NCBI RefSeq assembly: GCF_029846255.1
Contig: NZ_JARVWQ010000001.1
Location: 1,488,001 to 1,552,000, forward strand
Source: Amnibacterium sp. CER49
GTDB lineage: Bacteria > Actinomycetota > Actinomycetes > Actinomycetales > Microbacteriaceae
Length of the DNA stretch: 64,000 bases
Direction of reading: 5' to 3'
Shown: positions 9,055 through 19,429 of the stretch, piece by piece
How positions within the stretch are numbered: position 1 is the stretch's first letter
Layout of the letters: each line of letters opens with the position of its first letter
Program-made: the position numbers and the translations under genes
The notes under the pieces: generated by a model
Seen by the model: only the letters and a program-made list of their open reading frames with translations
Told to the model about the DNA's origin: nothing
The model's database searches: none

Positions 9055-9668
9055 GCACCCCGCAGGACGCGCTCGCGCTGCTCGACTGGCGGCGGGAGGT
9101 CGCCGCGCTGTACGCCGCGGTGCGGGCGTCCGACGATCCCGCCGCAGCACATGCCGAGTGGCGCATGCGCCGCGACCGGCTGTTCGCGGAGTCGCCGGTG
9201 ACCGCGCTCCTGCCCGAGGACCGGGCCGGCTTCCGCGGCCTCGACGTGGCGCCGTACGACGCCGCCTGGCGCTTCGAGGCGGTGCTCGAGCCGGCCGAAC
9301 CGGCGCGTCTCGACGTCGAGACCGGCACGGACGGCGTCGTGCCGTTCGACCGGATCGGCGCCGTGACCCTGCCGGACGTCGGACGCCTCGACGTCTGGGC
9401 GCTGCGCTCCTACGGGGGCGGCCTGTTCGTGCCGGTCAAGGACGCATCGGCGGGACGGCCCGGCGGCACCTACGGCGGCGGGCGCTACCTGCTCGACACC
9501 GTGAAGGGCGCGGACCTCGGCGGTCGCGACGGCCGGCTCGTGCTCGACCTCAACTTCGCCTACAACCCCTCCTGCGCCTACGACCCGGAGTGGGCCTGCC
9601 CGCTCGCGCCGGCCGGCAACGTGCTGCCGGTGGCCGTGCCGGTGGGGGAGCGCGCGTTCGGGCATTGA
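9051..9668 (+). CDS. DUF1684 domain-containing protein
   Basis: A 205-residue cytoplasmic protein of the DUF1684 family. The signature is clear in the C-terminal half: 'FVPVKDASAGRPGGTYGGGR' then 'DLNFAYNPSCAYDPEWACPL', with conserved Tyr, Asn and Cys residues that suggest a binding or catalytic pocket. The family has no established function. The ATG at 9051 overlaps the helicase TGA (ATGA), so the two are co-transcribed and probably translationally coupled. A strong hairpin follows directly. Confidence 0.85.
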   Translation: MSTPQDALALLDWRREVAALYAAVRASDDPAAAHAEWRMRRDRLFAESPVTALLPEDRAGFRGLDVAPYDAAWRFEAVLEPAEPARLDVETGTDGVVPFDRIGAVTLPDVGRLDVWALRSYGGGLFVPVKDASAGRPGGTYGGGRYLLDTVKGADLGGRDGRLVLDLNFAYNPSCAYDPEWACPLAPAGNVLPVAVPVGERAFGH

Positions 9669-9692
9669 GCGGAGCCGACCTCCCGGCTCCGC
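9669..9692 (+). terminator. Hairpin after the DEAD-box/DUF1684 operon
   Basis: GCGGAGCCG (9669-9677), loop ACCTCC, CGGCTCCGC (9684-9692): a perfect 9-bp stem starting at the base after the DUF1684 stop. No U-tract follows, as is common in actinobacteria. Confidence 0.6.
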
Positions 9693-9771
9693 GTGGGGAT
9701 CGCGCGGGGCGCCGTCCCGGCCCTCCGGTCCGTGGGTGCACGGACGACGCACGCCTGTCCGAAGGCCCCGG

Positions 9772-9777
9772 TACCCT
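9772..9777 (+). promoter_or_regulatory. -10 element TACCCT, leaderless start of recQ
   Basis: TACCCT lies 7 nt before the GTG at 9785 with no intervening ribosome-binding site; this supports the GTG as the start. Confidence 0.5.
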
Positions 9778-9784
9778 CCCTGGC

Positions 9785-11635
<1,851 letters not shown>

Positions 11636-11637
11636 GC

Positions 11638-12174
11638 GTGCCCGAGACCGAGCGGCTGCTGCTGCGCCGCTGGCGCGACGACGACCGCGCGCCGTTCGCC
11701 GCCCTGAACGCCGACCCCGAGGTGATGCGGCACTTCCCCGCCCGGCTGTCCCGCGAGGAGTCCGACGCGCTGATCGATCGCATCGAGCAGCACTTCGACC
11801 GCCACGGCTACGGCCTCTGGGCCCTCGAGCGGCGGGACACGGGCGAGTTCCTCGGCTTCACCGGGCTCGCGGTGCCGCGGTTCGAGGCGCACTTCACCCC
11901 CGCGGTCGAGGTCGGGTGGCGCCTCGCCCGGTCCGCCTGGGGCGCGGGCTACGCCTCCGAGGCCGCACGGGCGGCGCTCGCGGTCGGCTTCGGCGACGCG
12001 GGCCTCGACGAGATCGTCTCGTTCACGGTGCCCGCGAACACGCGGTCCCGGGCGGTCATGGAGCGCATCGGCATGACGCACGACGAGCGCGACGACTTCG
12101 ACCACCCGGGTCTGCCCGAGGGGCACCCGATGCGGCCGCACGTGCTCTACCGCATCGGGCGCGACCGCGCCTAG
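11638..12174 (+). CDS. GNAT-family N-acetyltransferase (RimJ/RimL-like)
   Basis: A 178-residue acetyltransferase resembling the RimJ/RimL side-chain/N-terminal acetylases: 'TERLLLRRWRDDDRAPF' at the N-terminus, 'EVGWRLARSAWGAGYASEAA' (acetyl-CoA loop) and 'NTRSRAVMERIGM'. It starts with GTG 2 bp after the recQ stop, so it is probably co-expressed. Its TAG overlaps the TAG of the convergent M18 gene in a shared CTAG palindrome. Acceptor substrate unknown. Confidence 0.82.
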   Translation: MPETERLLLRRWRDDDRAPFAALNADPEVMRHFPARLSREESDALIDRIEQHFDRHGYGLWALERRDTGEFLGFTGLAVPRFEAHFTPAVEVGWRLARSAWGAGYASEAARAALAVGFGDAGLDEIVSFTVPANTRSRAVMERIGMTHDERDDFDHPGLPEGHPMRPHVLYRIGRDRA

Positions 12175-13442
12175 GCCGCGGCCGAGAGGAACACGGCGCT
12201 CGCGGCGGCGAGCCGCACCGGGTCGGCGACGGCGCAGAGCTCGCGCGCCGAGTGCATCGACAGCAGCGGCGTGCCCACGTCGAGCGTCGGGATGCCGAGC
12301 CGCGTCGCCGTGATCGGCCCGATCGTCGAGCCGCAGGGCACGGCGTTGTTCGACACGAACGGCTGCCACGGCACGTCCGCCGCTGCACAGGTGCGGGCCC
12401 ACAGGGCGGCGCCGACCGCGTCGGTCGTGTAGCGCTGGTTCGCGTTGATCTTCAGCAGCGGGCCGCCCCCGGCGACCGGGCGGTCGACCGGGTCGTGCTT
12501 GTCGGGCCGGTTCGGGTGCACCGCGTGACCCGCGTCCGCGGACAGGCACCACGACGACGCGAGCGACCGCAGGAGGTCGCCGCGACTCCCGCCGAGCGCT
12601 GCGACGACGCGTTCGAGCACGTGCTCGAGCAGCGGTCCCGCCGCGCCCGACCGGCTCTCGGAGCCCACCTCCTCGTGGTCGAACGCCGCGAGCACCGCGA
12701 TCGCCGCGCCCGGCTCGGCGTCGAGCAGTCCCACGACGCCGGCGTGCACCGAGCTGAGGTTGTCGAGCCGAGGGGAGGCGAAGAGCGCCTCGTCGGCGCC
12801 GAAGACCGCCGGCGGCTGCGTGTCGACGGTGATCAGGTCCCACGAGGCGACCTCGTCGGCGGCGAGACCGGCGAGCCGGGCGAGGTGCGGCAGCAGGTCG
12901 CCGGCGTCGCCGAGACCGTAGACCGGCTGCAGGTCGCGCTGCCGGTCCGGCGCGAACGAGGTGCTCAGCTCGCGGTCGAGGTGGATGGCGAGGTGCGGGA
13001 TGCGGGCGAAGGGCCCGGTGCGGACGAGGGTGACGGATCCGGCGCGGTCGACGAGCCGTCCCGCCAGCTCGAGCTCCCGGTCGAACCACGACGGCGGGAT
13101 GGGACCGCCGTAGACCTCGACGGAGGCCTGCAGCCAGCCGTTCGAGGAGAACGAGGGCGCGGGCTTCAGCCGGAAGCCGGGGGAGTCGGTGTGGGCGCCG
13201 AGCACGCGGAAGGGCGTCGCTGCGGTGGCGTCGCCCGGCACCGCGACGGCGACGACCGCGCCGTCGCGCACCACGACCACGCGAGCGCCGGGCTGCACGA
13301 TCCCGGACCAGTCGGCGCCCTCGTCGAGCGCCGCGTAGCCGGCGGCGGTCAGGCGCCGGGCGACCTCGGCGCCGGCGTGGAACGAGCTCGGGGACGCGGT
13401 GACGAAGGCGGCGAGGTCGTCGATGTGGCGGCGGGCGTCCAT
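12171..13442 (-). CDS. M18-family aspartyl/neutral aminopeptidase
   Basis: A 423-residue zinc aminopeptidase. Visible M18 landmarks: GAHTDSPGFRLKP (first metal His and catalytic Asp), FDHEEVGSESRSGA (catalytic Glu and metal Glu), LSADAGHAVHPN (metal Asp and His) and the C-terminal LSMHSARELCAV with the last metal His. ATG at 13442 begins the usual N-terminus; a TTG 12 nt upstream would add four residues without a better ribosome-binding site. It likely trims N-terminal residues from cytoplasmic peptides. Confidence 0.9.
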   Translation of the reverse strand: MDARRHIDDLAAFVTASPSSFHAGAEVARRLTAAGYAALDEGADWSGIVQPGARVVVVRDGAVVAVAVPGDATAATPFRVLGAHTDSPGFRLKPAPSFSSNGWLQASVEVYGGPIPPSWFDRELELAGRLVDRAGSVTLVRTGPFARIPHLAIHLDRELSTSFAPDRQRDLQPVYGLGDAGDLLPHLARLAGLAADEVASWDLITVDTQPPAVFGADEALFASPRLDNLSSVHAGVVGLLDAEPGAAIAVLAAFDHEEVGSESRSGAAGPLLEHVLERVVAALGGSRGDLLRSLASSWCLSADAGHAVHPNRPDKHDPVDRPVAGGGPLLKINANQRYTTDAVGAALWARTCAAADVPWQPFVSNNAVPCGSTIGPITATRLGIPTLDVGTPLLSMHSARELCAVADPVRLAAASAVFLSAAA

Positions 13443-13499
13443 GCGCCCATGCAACCACGGGCATCGGCGTCGCTTCCTGCCGGGACCGCGCAGACGACG

Positions 13500-13533
13500 C
13501 CGCCCCCGCCTGCGTCGGGCAGGGCGGGGGCGG
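13500..13533 (-). terminator. GC-rich hairpin downstream of padR
   Basis: CCGCCCCCGCC (13500-13510) pairs perfectly with GGCGGGGGCGG (13523-13533) around a 12-nt loop, beginning 15 bp beyond the PadR stop. Confidence 0.6.
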
Positions 13534-13548
13534 AGCCGCGGTCCGGCG

Positions 13549-14142
13549 TCACTCGCCGAGGATCGAGTACAGCTCGCGGCGCAGCTCGTCGAGGCGGGCG
13601 GTGGCCCGGGCGCGCTGCTCCGGCGTCGCGCCGGCGCGGAACTGCATCACGGCGCCCGCCAGCTTCTTGAAGGCGAGGCCGAGGTCGTCCTCACGGCGAC
13701 CGCGGCTCGCGTTCTCGAACGCCGTCTCGATCTGGTCCTCGTTCTCCTCGACGTACTTCCGGCCCTCGTCCGTCAGCGTGTACGCGCCGCGCGGGCCGTC
13801 GGCCTGCGAGACGAGGCCTTCGTCGACGAGCTGCGCGAGCGTCGGGTACACCGAGCCGGGGCTCGGCGTCCAGGCGCCCTCGGTGCGGTCGGCGATCGCG
13901 CGGATGAGGCCGTAGCCGTTCGAGGCGCCCTCGGCGAGCAGCCCGAGCAGGGCCGAGCGGACGTCGCCGCGCCGGGCGCGGGGGCCGCCGGGGCCGAAGC
14001 CCGCGCCGAAGCCGGGGCCGAATCCCGGGCCGAAGCCTCGGGGTCCGCGGTGCGGGAAGCCCTCCCAGGCGGAGGGTCCTGGATGCCGCCGCGCGCTGCG
14101 GCGGGAGTCGGATCCGTGGGGATCCCAGGGGAATGCATGCAT
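13549..14142 (-). CDS. PadR-family transcriptional regulator
   Basis: A 197-residue repressor. A low-complexity Gly/Phe/Pro-rich N-terminal region (GFGPGFGPGFG, about residues 35-52) precedes the PadR winged helix: 'VRSALLGLLAEGASNGYGLI', 'SPGSVYPTLAQLVDEGLV' and 'YTLTDEGRKYVEEN'. The C-terminal helices for dimerisation end in 'RARATARLDELRRELYSIL'. ATG at 14142 has GGAAGGA at good spacing. No adjacent transporter is obvious; UppP is upstream in the same direction but separated by a terminator. A palindrome in the promoter suggests autoregulation. Confidence 0.88.
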   Translation of the reverse strand: MHAFPWDPHGSDSRRSARRHPGPSAWEGFPHRGPRGFGPGFGPGFGAGFGPGGPRARRGDVRSALLGLLAEGASNGYGLIRAIADRTEGAWTPSPGSVYPTLAQLVDEGLVSQADGPRGAYTLTDEGRKYVEENEDQIETAFENASRGRREDDLGLAFKKLAGAVMQFRAGATPEQRARATARLDELRRELYSILGE

Positions 14143-14187
14143 GGTCGTGTCCTTCCGATCGCTGCGCCTCCTATAGGCGCTGCATCA

Positions 14188-14197
14188 CGATATATCG
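14188..14197 (-). promoter_or_regulatory. Candidate PadR operator palindrome CGATATATCG
   Basis: An AT-rich 10-bp palindrome in an otherwise very GC-rich region, 45 bp upstream of the padR ATG. TATAGG lies between it and the gene. PadR proteins typically bind short AT-rich palindromes in their own promoters, so this is a likely self-operator (inference). Confidence 0.5.
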
Positions 14198-14261
14198 GCG
14201 ACAGTCGAAGAAGCAACCCGTTCGCGCACAGCGGACGGGCCTCTCCGAGGCGGAACGACGA

Positions 14262-14294
14262 AGGGCCCGGTCCTCCGTGCGGAGGCCGGGCCCT
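14262..14294 (-). terminator. Terminator of uppP
   Basis: AGGGCCCGG (14262-14270) and CCGGGCCCT (14286-14294) form a 9-bp stem, extended by CCTCCG/GGAGG inside. It lies 17 bp after the uppP stop and is followed on the minus strand by CTTCG. Confidence 0.75.
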
Positions 14295-14311
14295 GGTGCG
14301 CTGGTCGCGGC

Positions 14312-15148
14312 TCAGGTCGCGGTGATGACCCCGGCGAGCAGGAGGCCGATGACGAGCACCGCGATCAGCACGCGGTAGGCGATGAAGACCGAGATCGGGT
14401 GCCGGACGACGAGCCGCAGCAGCCAGGCGATCGACACGTAGCCGACGATGAAGCTCACGACCGTCGCGACGGCGGTCGGTCCCCAGCCCACGGTGTGCGA
14501 GATGTCCTTCGCCGCGGTCGCCGCCTCGAACGCGCCGGCGGCGACGAGCGCCGGGATCCCGAGGAAGAACGAGATGCGAGTCGCAGCGAGGCGGTCGAGA
14601 CCGCGGAACAGGCCGGCGCTGATGGTCGCGCCCGAGCGCGAGACACCGGGGATGAGCGCGATGCACTGCATCAGCCCGATGACGATCGCGTCCCTGAGGG
14701 TGAGGTCGGCCTCGCCGCGCCGCTTGGTGCCGACGCGCTCGGCGATGAACATGACGACGCTCCAGAGGATCAGCGCGCCGGCGACGACCCAGAGGCTGCG
14801 GAGCGGCCCGGAGATGAGGTGCCGGGCGGCGAGGCCGATGACACCGATCGGGATCGTGCCGATGATGACGTACCACGCGAGCCGATAGTCAGGATCGGAT
14901 CGCTGGGAGCCGTCGCGGAGCCCCCGCACCCACGCGGTGATGATGCGGACGATGTCGCGGCGGAAGTAGACGATCGCGGCGATGATCGCGCCGATCTGGA
15001 TGATCGCGGTGAACGCGGTCACGCCGACGTCGTCGACCTTCAGGCCGAGCAGCTTCTCGACGATCGTGAGGTGTCCGGTGCTCGATACCGGGAGGAACTC
15101 GGTGAGGCCCTCGACGATGCCGAGGATCACTGCGGAGATGAGGTTCAT
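14312..15148 (-). CDS. uppP: Undecaprenyl-diphosphate phosphatase (BacA type)
   Basis: A 278-residue polytopic membrane enzyme that dephosphorylates undecaprenyl pyrophosphate to recycle the cell-wall lipid carrier; it also confers bacitracin tolerance. Both signature motifs are intact: EGLTEFLPVSSTGHL (residues 13-27, with catalytic Glu and His) and PGVSRSGATI. About eight hydrophobic segments fit the BacA fold. Start ATG at 15148. Confidence 0.95.
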   Translation of the reverse strand: MNLISAVILGIVEGLTEFLPVSSTGHLTIVEKLLGLKVDDVGVTAFTAIIQIGAIIAAIVYFRRDIVRIITAWVRGLRDGSQRSDPDYRLAWYVIIGTIPIGVIGLAARHLISGPLRSLWVVAGALILWSVVMFIAERVGTKRRGEADLTLRDAIVIGLMQCIALIPGVSRSGATISAGLFRGLDRLAATRISFFLGIPALVAAGAFEAATAAKDISHTVGWGPTAVATVVSFIVGYVSIAWLLRLVVRHPISVFIAYRVLIAVLVIGLLLAGVITAT

Positions 15149-15236
15149 GGGGTCCCGTCGGAAGGCGGAACCCCATTCTGTCGGCGTGGCGCGAAGGAGA
15201 CGCTGATCCTTCGCACGGCGCGCCGCAGGCGGACGA

Positions 15237-15416
15237 TCAGCGGTCGAGCTTGTCGAGCAGCAGGATCGGGCCCCCGATGGACAGCGTGATGAGCATCACT
15301 CCACCGATGTAGGTGAACGGCTGCACCACGTCGGCCGCGCCGAACCCCGCACCGAGGATGACGACGCCCGCGATGAAGACGATCACGGCGATCACCGCGG
15401 CGATGGCGTTGCCCAT
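15237..15416 (-). CDS. Small two-helix membrane protein (59 aa)
   Basis: An unrecognised 59-residue protein too short for standard ORF lists. It has a near-perfect GGAGGA ribosome-binding site (minus strand of 15420-15425) and an ATG at 15416. The sequence is two hydrophobic helices, about residues 4-24 and 36-53, joined by a short loop ('GFGAADVVQPFTYI'), with a charged tail LDKLDR. Strong codon bias and the ribosome-binding site make it very likely real. It lies 88 bp upstream of uppP and could be co-expressed. Function unknown. Confidence 0.7.
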   Translation of the reverse strand: MGNAIAAVIAVIVFIAGVVILGAGFGAADVVQPFTYIGGVMLITLSIGGPILLLDKLDR

Positions 15417-15497
15417 GGGGTCCTCCTTCGACCGGCCGCTCGGTCGGCGGTCGCCGCCCAGGCTACCGGGAGCGGCTCGGCCGCGACGGCGCTCCGG

Positions 15498-15698
15498 TCA
15501 CGGCTCCTGGCGCTGCTCGATCCCGTCGGCGACGGAGCCCTCGAGCTCGTCCTGCGGAGGCAGCTCTGGAGTCGCGGTCGCGGCCCGGTCGAGGCTCTCG
15601 GCCGCCGGCTCGGCAGCGAGGGGCTGGGCCTGCTCGAGCACGTCCGCGTCGTCCGCCTCGATGCCGGTGCCGTCGTCGCGGTGCAGTGGATCGCTCAT
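15498..15698 (-). CDS. Small acidic hypothetical protein (66 aa)
   Basis: A 66-residue acidic, Ala/Pro/Glu-rich protein beginning MSDPLHRDDGTGIEADDADV, preceded by GGAAGG. No hydrophobic segment and no recognised domain; probably largely disordered. It is divergent from the nucleoside hydrolase gene (61 bp between starts). The larger open frame reaching 15863 is antisense to the hydrolase and is not used. Confidence 0.55.
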   Translation of the reverse strand: MSDPLHRDDGTGIEADDADVLEQAQPLAAEPAAESLDRAATATPELPPQDELEGSVADGIEQRQEP

Positions 15699-15759
15699 GC
15701 CTTCCACCGTCGCCCGTCTCCTTGAGTGCCCGGTGAGCGCGGAGGAGGAGCATGACGGC

Positions 15760-16620
15760 ATGCCCGCGCTCCCGCCGCTCGTCCTCGACACCGACCTCGG
15801 CAGCGACGTCGACGACCTGCTCGCGCTCGCCGTGCTGCTCGGCTCGCCTGAGGTGACGATCACCGGCGTGACGACGGTCTACGGCGACACGGCGCTGCGG
15901 GCGAGGATCGCCGCGCGAGCCTTCCGGCTCGCCGGCCGCACGCCGCCGTCCATCGTGCCCGGCCTCGCCCAGCCCCGATCGGGCCGCGAGGTGTGGTGGG
16001 CCGGCCACGAGGGCGAGGGCCTCGAGGGCCTCGACGAGGAGCGGATCGACGAGCACGACGACGCGGTCGCGCTGCTCGCCGCCGCGGAGCACGTGGTCGC
16101 GATCGGTCCGCTGACCGACCTCGCGGCGGCGGTCGAGGAGCCGGGCTGCTCGCTCGCCGGCGCGACGCTGATGGGCGGCGACTTCGGACCCGAGGCGCGT
16201 CCGGAGCACAACCTCCGATCGGACGCCGCCGCCGCGGACCTCGTGCTCCGGTCGGGGCTGGAGCTGACGATCGCCGGGCTCGACGTCACCGAGCGCGTGT
16301 CGCTCGGCGAGGCGGAGGTCGGCCGCATCGCCTCCTCCGGACTGCTCGGCGAGCTGCTCGCGGCGCAGATCCGCACCTTCTGGCGGTTCCTCGGGGAGGC
16401 GAGGAGCTCCCCGCACGACCCGATCGCGGTGCTCACCCTGCTGCAGCCCGACCTGTTCGAGTTCCGCCGGGGCCGCATCGACGTCGAGACGGCCGGGGAC
16501 GCTGCCGGCCGCGTCTCCCTCACCGAGGATCCGGCGGGCCCGCACCGGGTCGCCGTCGACCTCGACGCGGATGCGGTGCGCGAGGAGATCCTCACCCGGA
16601 TCCTCGCCGCGACGCGCTGA
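15760..16620 (+). CDS. Nucleoside hydrolase (inosine/uridine-preferring type)
   Basis: A 286-residue N-ribohydrolase cleaving nucleosides to base and ribose for salvage. The Ca2+-binding N-terminal DTDLGSDVDDLLAL motif is present, as are 'AIGPLTDLAAAVEEP', MGGDF and the C-terminal HDP motif 'SSPHDPIAVLTLL'. GGAGGAGGAG 9 nt upstream fixes the ATG at 15760. Compared with about 310 residues for typical members it is slightly short: the usual 'E.N...D' element reads 'PEHNLRSDAAAADLVL', so the core is complete. Confidence 0.88.
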   Translation: MPALPPLVLDTDLGSDVDDLLALAVLLGSPEVTITGVTTVYGDTALRARIAARAFRLAGRTPPSIVPGLAQPRSGREVWWAGHEGEGLEGLDEERIDEHDDAVALLAAAEHVVAIGPLTDLAAAVEEPGCSLAGATLMGGDFGPEARPEHNLRSDAAAADLVLRSGLELTIAGLDVTERVSLGEAEVGRIASSGLLGELLAAQIRTFWRFLGEARSSPHDPIAVLTLLQPDLFEFRRGRIDVETAGDAAGRVSLTEDPAGPHRVAVDLDADAVREEILTRILAATR

Positions 16621-16715
16621 CCCGGCTGCGATCAGTCCCTGAGTCCTTGGACCCTGGTCGGCCGTCTTCGGCAGGGGGCACGCTGCGCGCATCCGTGCGA
16701 TCGAAGGAGATCCGC

Positions 16716-17537
16716 ATGCTGCGTCGCGTGCTCGCCGCCACCTCCCTGCTGCTCCTCGGTGGGGTGCTCGTCGCCGCACCCGCGAGAGCGGCCACGGCGC
16801 CCCTCCCGGGTGCGATGGCCGCCGCCGGCGACTCGATCACGCGGGCGTTCGACGTGAACGGGTCGCACTTCCTCTCGGACGCGCCCGCCGAGTCGTGGTC
16901 CACCGGCACGGACGGCACCGTGCAGAGCGAGGCGCAGCGGCTGCTCGCGATCGACCCGGCCCTCGCGGGTCAGGTGTACAACGACGCGAAGACGGGCGCG
17001 AACATGTCCGCGCTCGACGCGCAGCTCGCCACCGCCGCCTCGCCGGCCCAGCACGCGGACTACGTCACGGTGCTCATGGGTGCGAACGACGTGTGCGGCA
17101 AGACCGTCGCCGGCATGACCCCCACCGGCACCTTCAGGAGCGAGTTCGCGACCGCGCTCGCGGACTTCACGAACGCCCGACCGAACGCCACCGTGTTCGT
17201 CTCCTCGATCCCGAACGTGTACACGCTCTGGTCGCTGCTGCACACGAACGGGTCGGCCCGGTTCGCGTGGTCGATCTACGGGGTGTGCCAGAACATGCTC
17301 GGGTCCACCGTGACCGAGGCGCAGCGGCAGACCGTGCTCGCCCAGCTGCAGGCCGACAACGACGTGCTCGCCCAGGTGTGCGGGGCGAACCCGCAGTGCC
17401 GGTGGGACAACTACGCGACGTACAAGGTCGCGTTCACGACCGCGCAGGTGAGCACCGTCGACTACTTCCACCCGAGCATCGCGGGGCAGAAGCTCCTCGC
17501 GCAGGTCGCGTGGGGCGCGGGGCCGTTCGCCGGTTGA
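16716..17537 (+). CDS. Secreted SGNH/GDSL-family hydrolase
   Basis: A 273-residue exported esterase/lipase. Residues 1-26 form a Sec signal peptide ending APARAAT. Catalytic blocks: GDSITRAF (nucleophile Ser), MGANDVC (block III Gly/Asn) and DYFHPSIAGQ (catalytic Asp-x-x-His). Three cysteine-containing stretches (NDVCG, YGVCQN, VCGANPQC) suggest disulfides outside the cell. GAAGGAGA lies 5 nt before the ATG. Substrate unknown (acyl esters or polysaccharide acetyl groups). Confidence 0.85.
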   Translation: MLRRVLAATSLLLLGGVLVAAPARAATAPLPGAMAAAGDSITRAFDVNGSHFLSDAPAESWSTGTDGTVQSEAQRLLAIDPALAGQVYNDAKTGANMSALDAQLATAASPAQHADYVTVLMGANDVCGKTVAGMTPTGTFRSEFATALADFTNARPNATVFVSSIPNVYTLWSLLHTNGSARFAWSIYGVCQNMLGSTVTEAQRQTVLAQLQADNDVLAQVCGANPQCRWDNYATYKVAFTTAQVSTVDYFHPSIAGQKLLAQVAWGAGPFAG

Positions 17538-17547
17538 GACGCCGGAG

Positions 17548-18399
17548 TCAGCCGCTCGTCGCGGCGAGCCGCTCGTCGCGCAGCGCGCGGAGGTGCACGG
17601 CCGCCCAGGTGCGGTACGGCCGCCAGCCCTCGGCGACGACCGGGAGCCGCGCGTCGTCGCCGTAGCGCGCGGCGACCTCCTCCTCGAGGCGCGGCTCGTG
17701 CGCCGGCAGCGCATCCGGCGCGTTCGCGCCCCGCACGACGACGAGCTCGGCCGCGAACGGGCCGAGCCCCTTCACCTCCTGCACCGCGGCGACCGCCTCT
17801 GCGGGATCGAGCGCCCGCAGCACCGCGCCGTCGAGGCGCCCGTCCAGCGCGGCGTCCGCGACGGCGTGCAGGTACTCCGTCTTGCGGCCCGGCAGACCGA
17901 GGTCGAGCCCGCGGATCCGCTCGGGCGCCGGGAAGGCGCCGTCGTCCCCGTGCTCCGCGACGAGGCGCCGCCGCAGCGAGGCGGCCTGCTCGACGCGGAC
18001 CCGCTGCGACAGCACGCACCACGCGGCCGCCTCGTACGGGGAGAAGAAGCCGCAGGGCCGGAAGCCGGGCAGCGCGCGCTGCGCGTCGGCGATCACCGGG
18101 TCGCGGTCACCGACGGCGGGCCAGCCGCCGCCGTCGACGTCGATCGCGAGGAAGCGCGCCGTCTGCGTCGCAGCTGCCTCGAGGTCGCCGGAGCCGGACA
18201 GCGCGAGCAGGGCGTGGTCCCCGTCCTGCCGGATCACGGCCTCCGCCCGGGACCAGTCGGCCTCGACGAGGAAGGTGGTCCGCAGCGCGCCCGGCTCCTG
18301 GCCCTGCAGCGCCGTCGGGCGGAACCCCTCCCAGAACCGGCGGCTCGTCTCGAGCGACCACGGGCCGAGCACCGCCACCTCGACGGCGTGCTCGGCCAC
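17548..18399 (-). CDS. AlkA-like HhH-GPD DNA glycosylase family protein, atypical catalytic site
   Basis: A 283-residue relative of DNA-3-methyladenine glycosylase II. The helix-hairpin-helix VKGLGPFAAELVVVRG and the following segment align with AlkA, but where AlkA has the catalytic Asp in LPDDYLI this protein reads LPAHEPRL: the Asp position is His, with Glu next to it. It may use the Glu or another residue, act on a different lesion, or have lost base excision. GTG at 18399 starts 4 bp after the PAP2 gene on the same strand, so the two form an operon. The N-terminal third is more divergent than the HhH part. Confidence 0.75.
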   Translation of the reverse strand: MAEHAVEVAVLGPWSLETSRRFWEGFRPTALQGQEPGALRTTFLVEADWSRAEAVIRQDGDHALLALSGSGDLEAAATQTARFLAIDVDGGGWPAVGDRDPVIADAQRALPGFRPCGFFSPYEAAAWCVLSQRVRVEQAASLRRRLVAEHGDDGAFPAPERIRGLDLGLPGRKTEYLHAVADAALDGRLDGAVLRALDPAEAVAAVQEVKGLGPFAAELVVVRGANAPDALPAHEPRLEEEVAARYGDDARLPVVAEGWRPYRTWAAVHLRALRDERLAATSG

Positions 18400-18403
18400 G
18401 GGA

Positions 18404-19219
18404 TCAGCTCGCGGGGTTCGTGGCGGAGCCGGTCGTCGCGCCGGCCGACGGCTCGGACTCGGCGCCGCGGGTCTCCGCGGTCGACCGGTGCTGCGGGGTC
18501 TCCACCGTGCGCCACGTGTCGATCGCGATCACGACGCCGAGCTCGAGCAGGGCGAGCGAGACCGCCGCGAGCGTGTCCGTCGGCCAGTGGTATCCGAGGT
18601 AGACCCGGTTGAAGGCCATCGTGAGCAGGAAGACGACCGCGATCGCGTAGATCAGGATCGACACCTTGCGGTTGCCGATCCTCGAGACGACCAGGTACCC
18701 GCCCGTGAGCATGTAGTTCGCGACGCCGAGCACGTGGCCCGACGGGAACGACGCGGTGTGGTCGGGCCCGAAGAGCATCTGCCCGAGCGGCGGCCGCGGG
18801 CGGCCGACGAGGTGCGCGATCGTCTCGGCGAGCACGACCCCCGTGATCATCGCCGCGGCGAGCAGCAGCGGACGCCAGCCGTGCTTGCCGATGAGGAACC
18901 AGAGGACCACCGTGATCGCCACGACGATCGGCATCGCGATCGGCCCGAAGATGATCGCGAGGAAGATCATGAACCCGGTGAGGCCGGGGGAGCGGAAGTG
19001 CTCGATCGTCCGCTGCACCGGACGGTCGACCACCGACAGGCCGGTGTGGTTCGTCACGTCGAAGAGGAGCAGCAGGAAGCCGGCGAGTCCGACGACGGCG
19101 AGCACCGCCGCGAGCACGAACAGGTGGCGGCGCTGCGCCTCGGTGCGAGGACGGGCCTCGGCGAAGAACCGCTCCCGCCACGGTCGCTTGCCCGAATCGG
19201 TCTTGACGGACGACTTCAC
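18404..19219 (-). CDS. PAP2-family membrane phosphatase
   Basis: A 271-residue phosphatidic-acid-phosphatase-type enzyme with about six membrane helices. The three phosphatase motifs are clear: HLVGRPRPP (K/RxxxxxRP), SFPSGH and NRVYLGYHWPTDTLAA (Rx5HxxxD). The C-terminal 35 residues are a polar, probably disordered tail. GTG at 19219 is preferred because AAGGAG sits 7 nt upstream; longer open frame upstream crosses the divergent promoter region. Substrates could be lipid or isoprenoid pyrophosphates. Confidence 0.85.
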   Translation of the reverse strand: MKSSVKTDSGKRPWRERFFAEARPRTEAQRRHLFVLAAVLAVVGLAGFLLLLFDVTNHTGLSVVDRPVQRTIEHFRSPGLTGFMIFLAIIFGPIAMPIVVAITVVLWFLIGKHGWRPLLLAAAMITGVVLAETIAHLVGRPRPPLGQMLFGPDHTASFPSGHVLGVANYMLTGGYLVVSRIGNRKVSILIYAIAVVFLLTMAFNRVYLGYHWPTDTLAAVSLALLELGVVIAIDTWRTVETPQHRSTAETRGAESEPSAGATTGSATNPAS

Positions 19220-19429
19220 CTTCGGCTCCTTCGGGACGGCGGCGACACCGCTGCACGTCGCGCTGGCAGCACCATAGGGCCAGGAGCTCGGGCGCGGCCT
19301 GCCCCGCGTCGAACCCGGATCCTGCGCGCCCGCGGCCTGCGCGCGTATCCCCCGGATCGGGTCCTGGCGCGGTGCCGTCGTCTGCGCGAGCATCCATGCA
19401 CCCATCGGAATGCAGCGGAGGCGGAGCAG

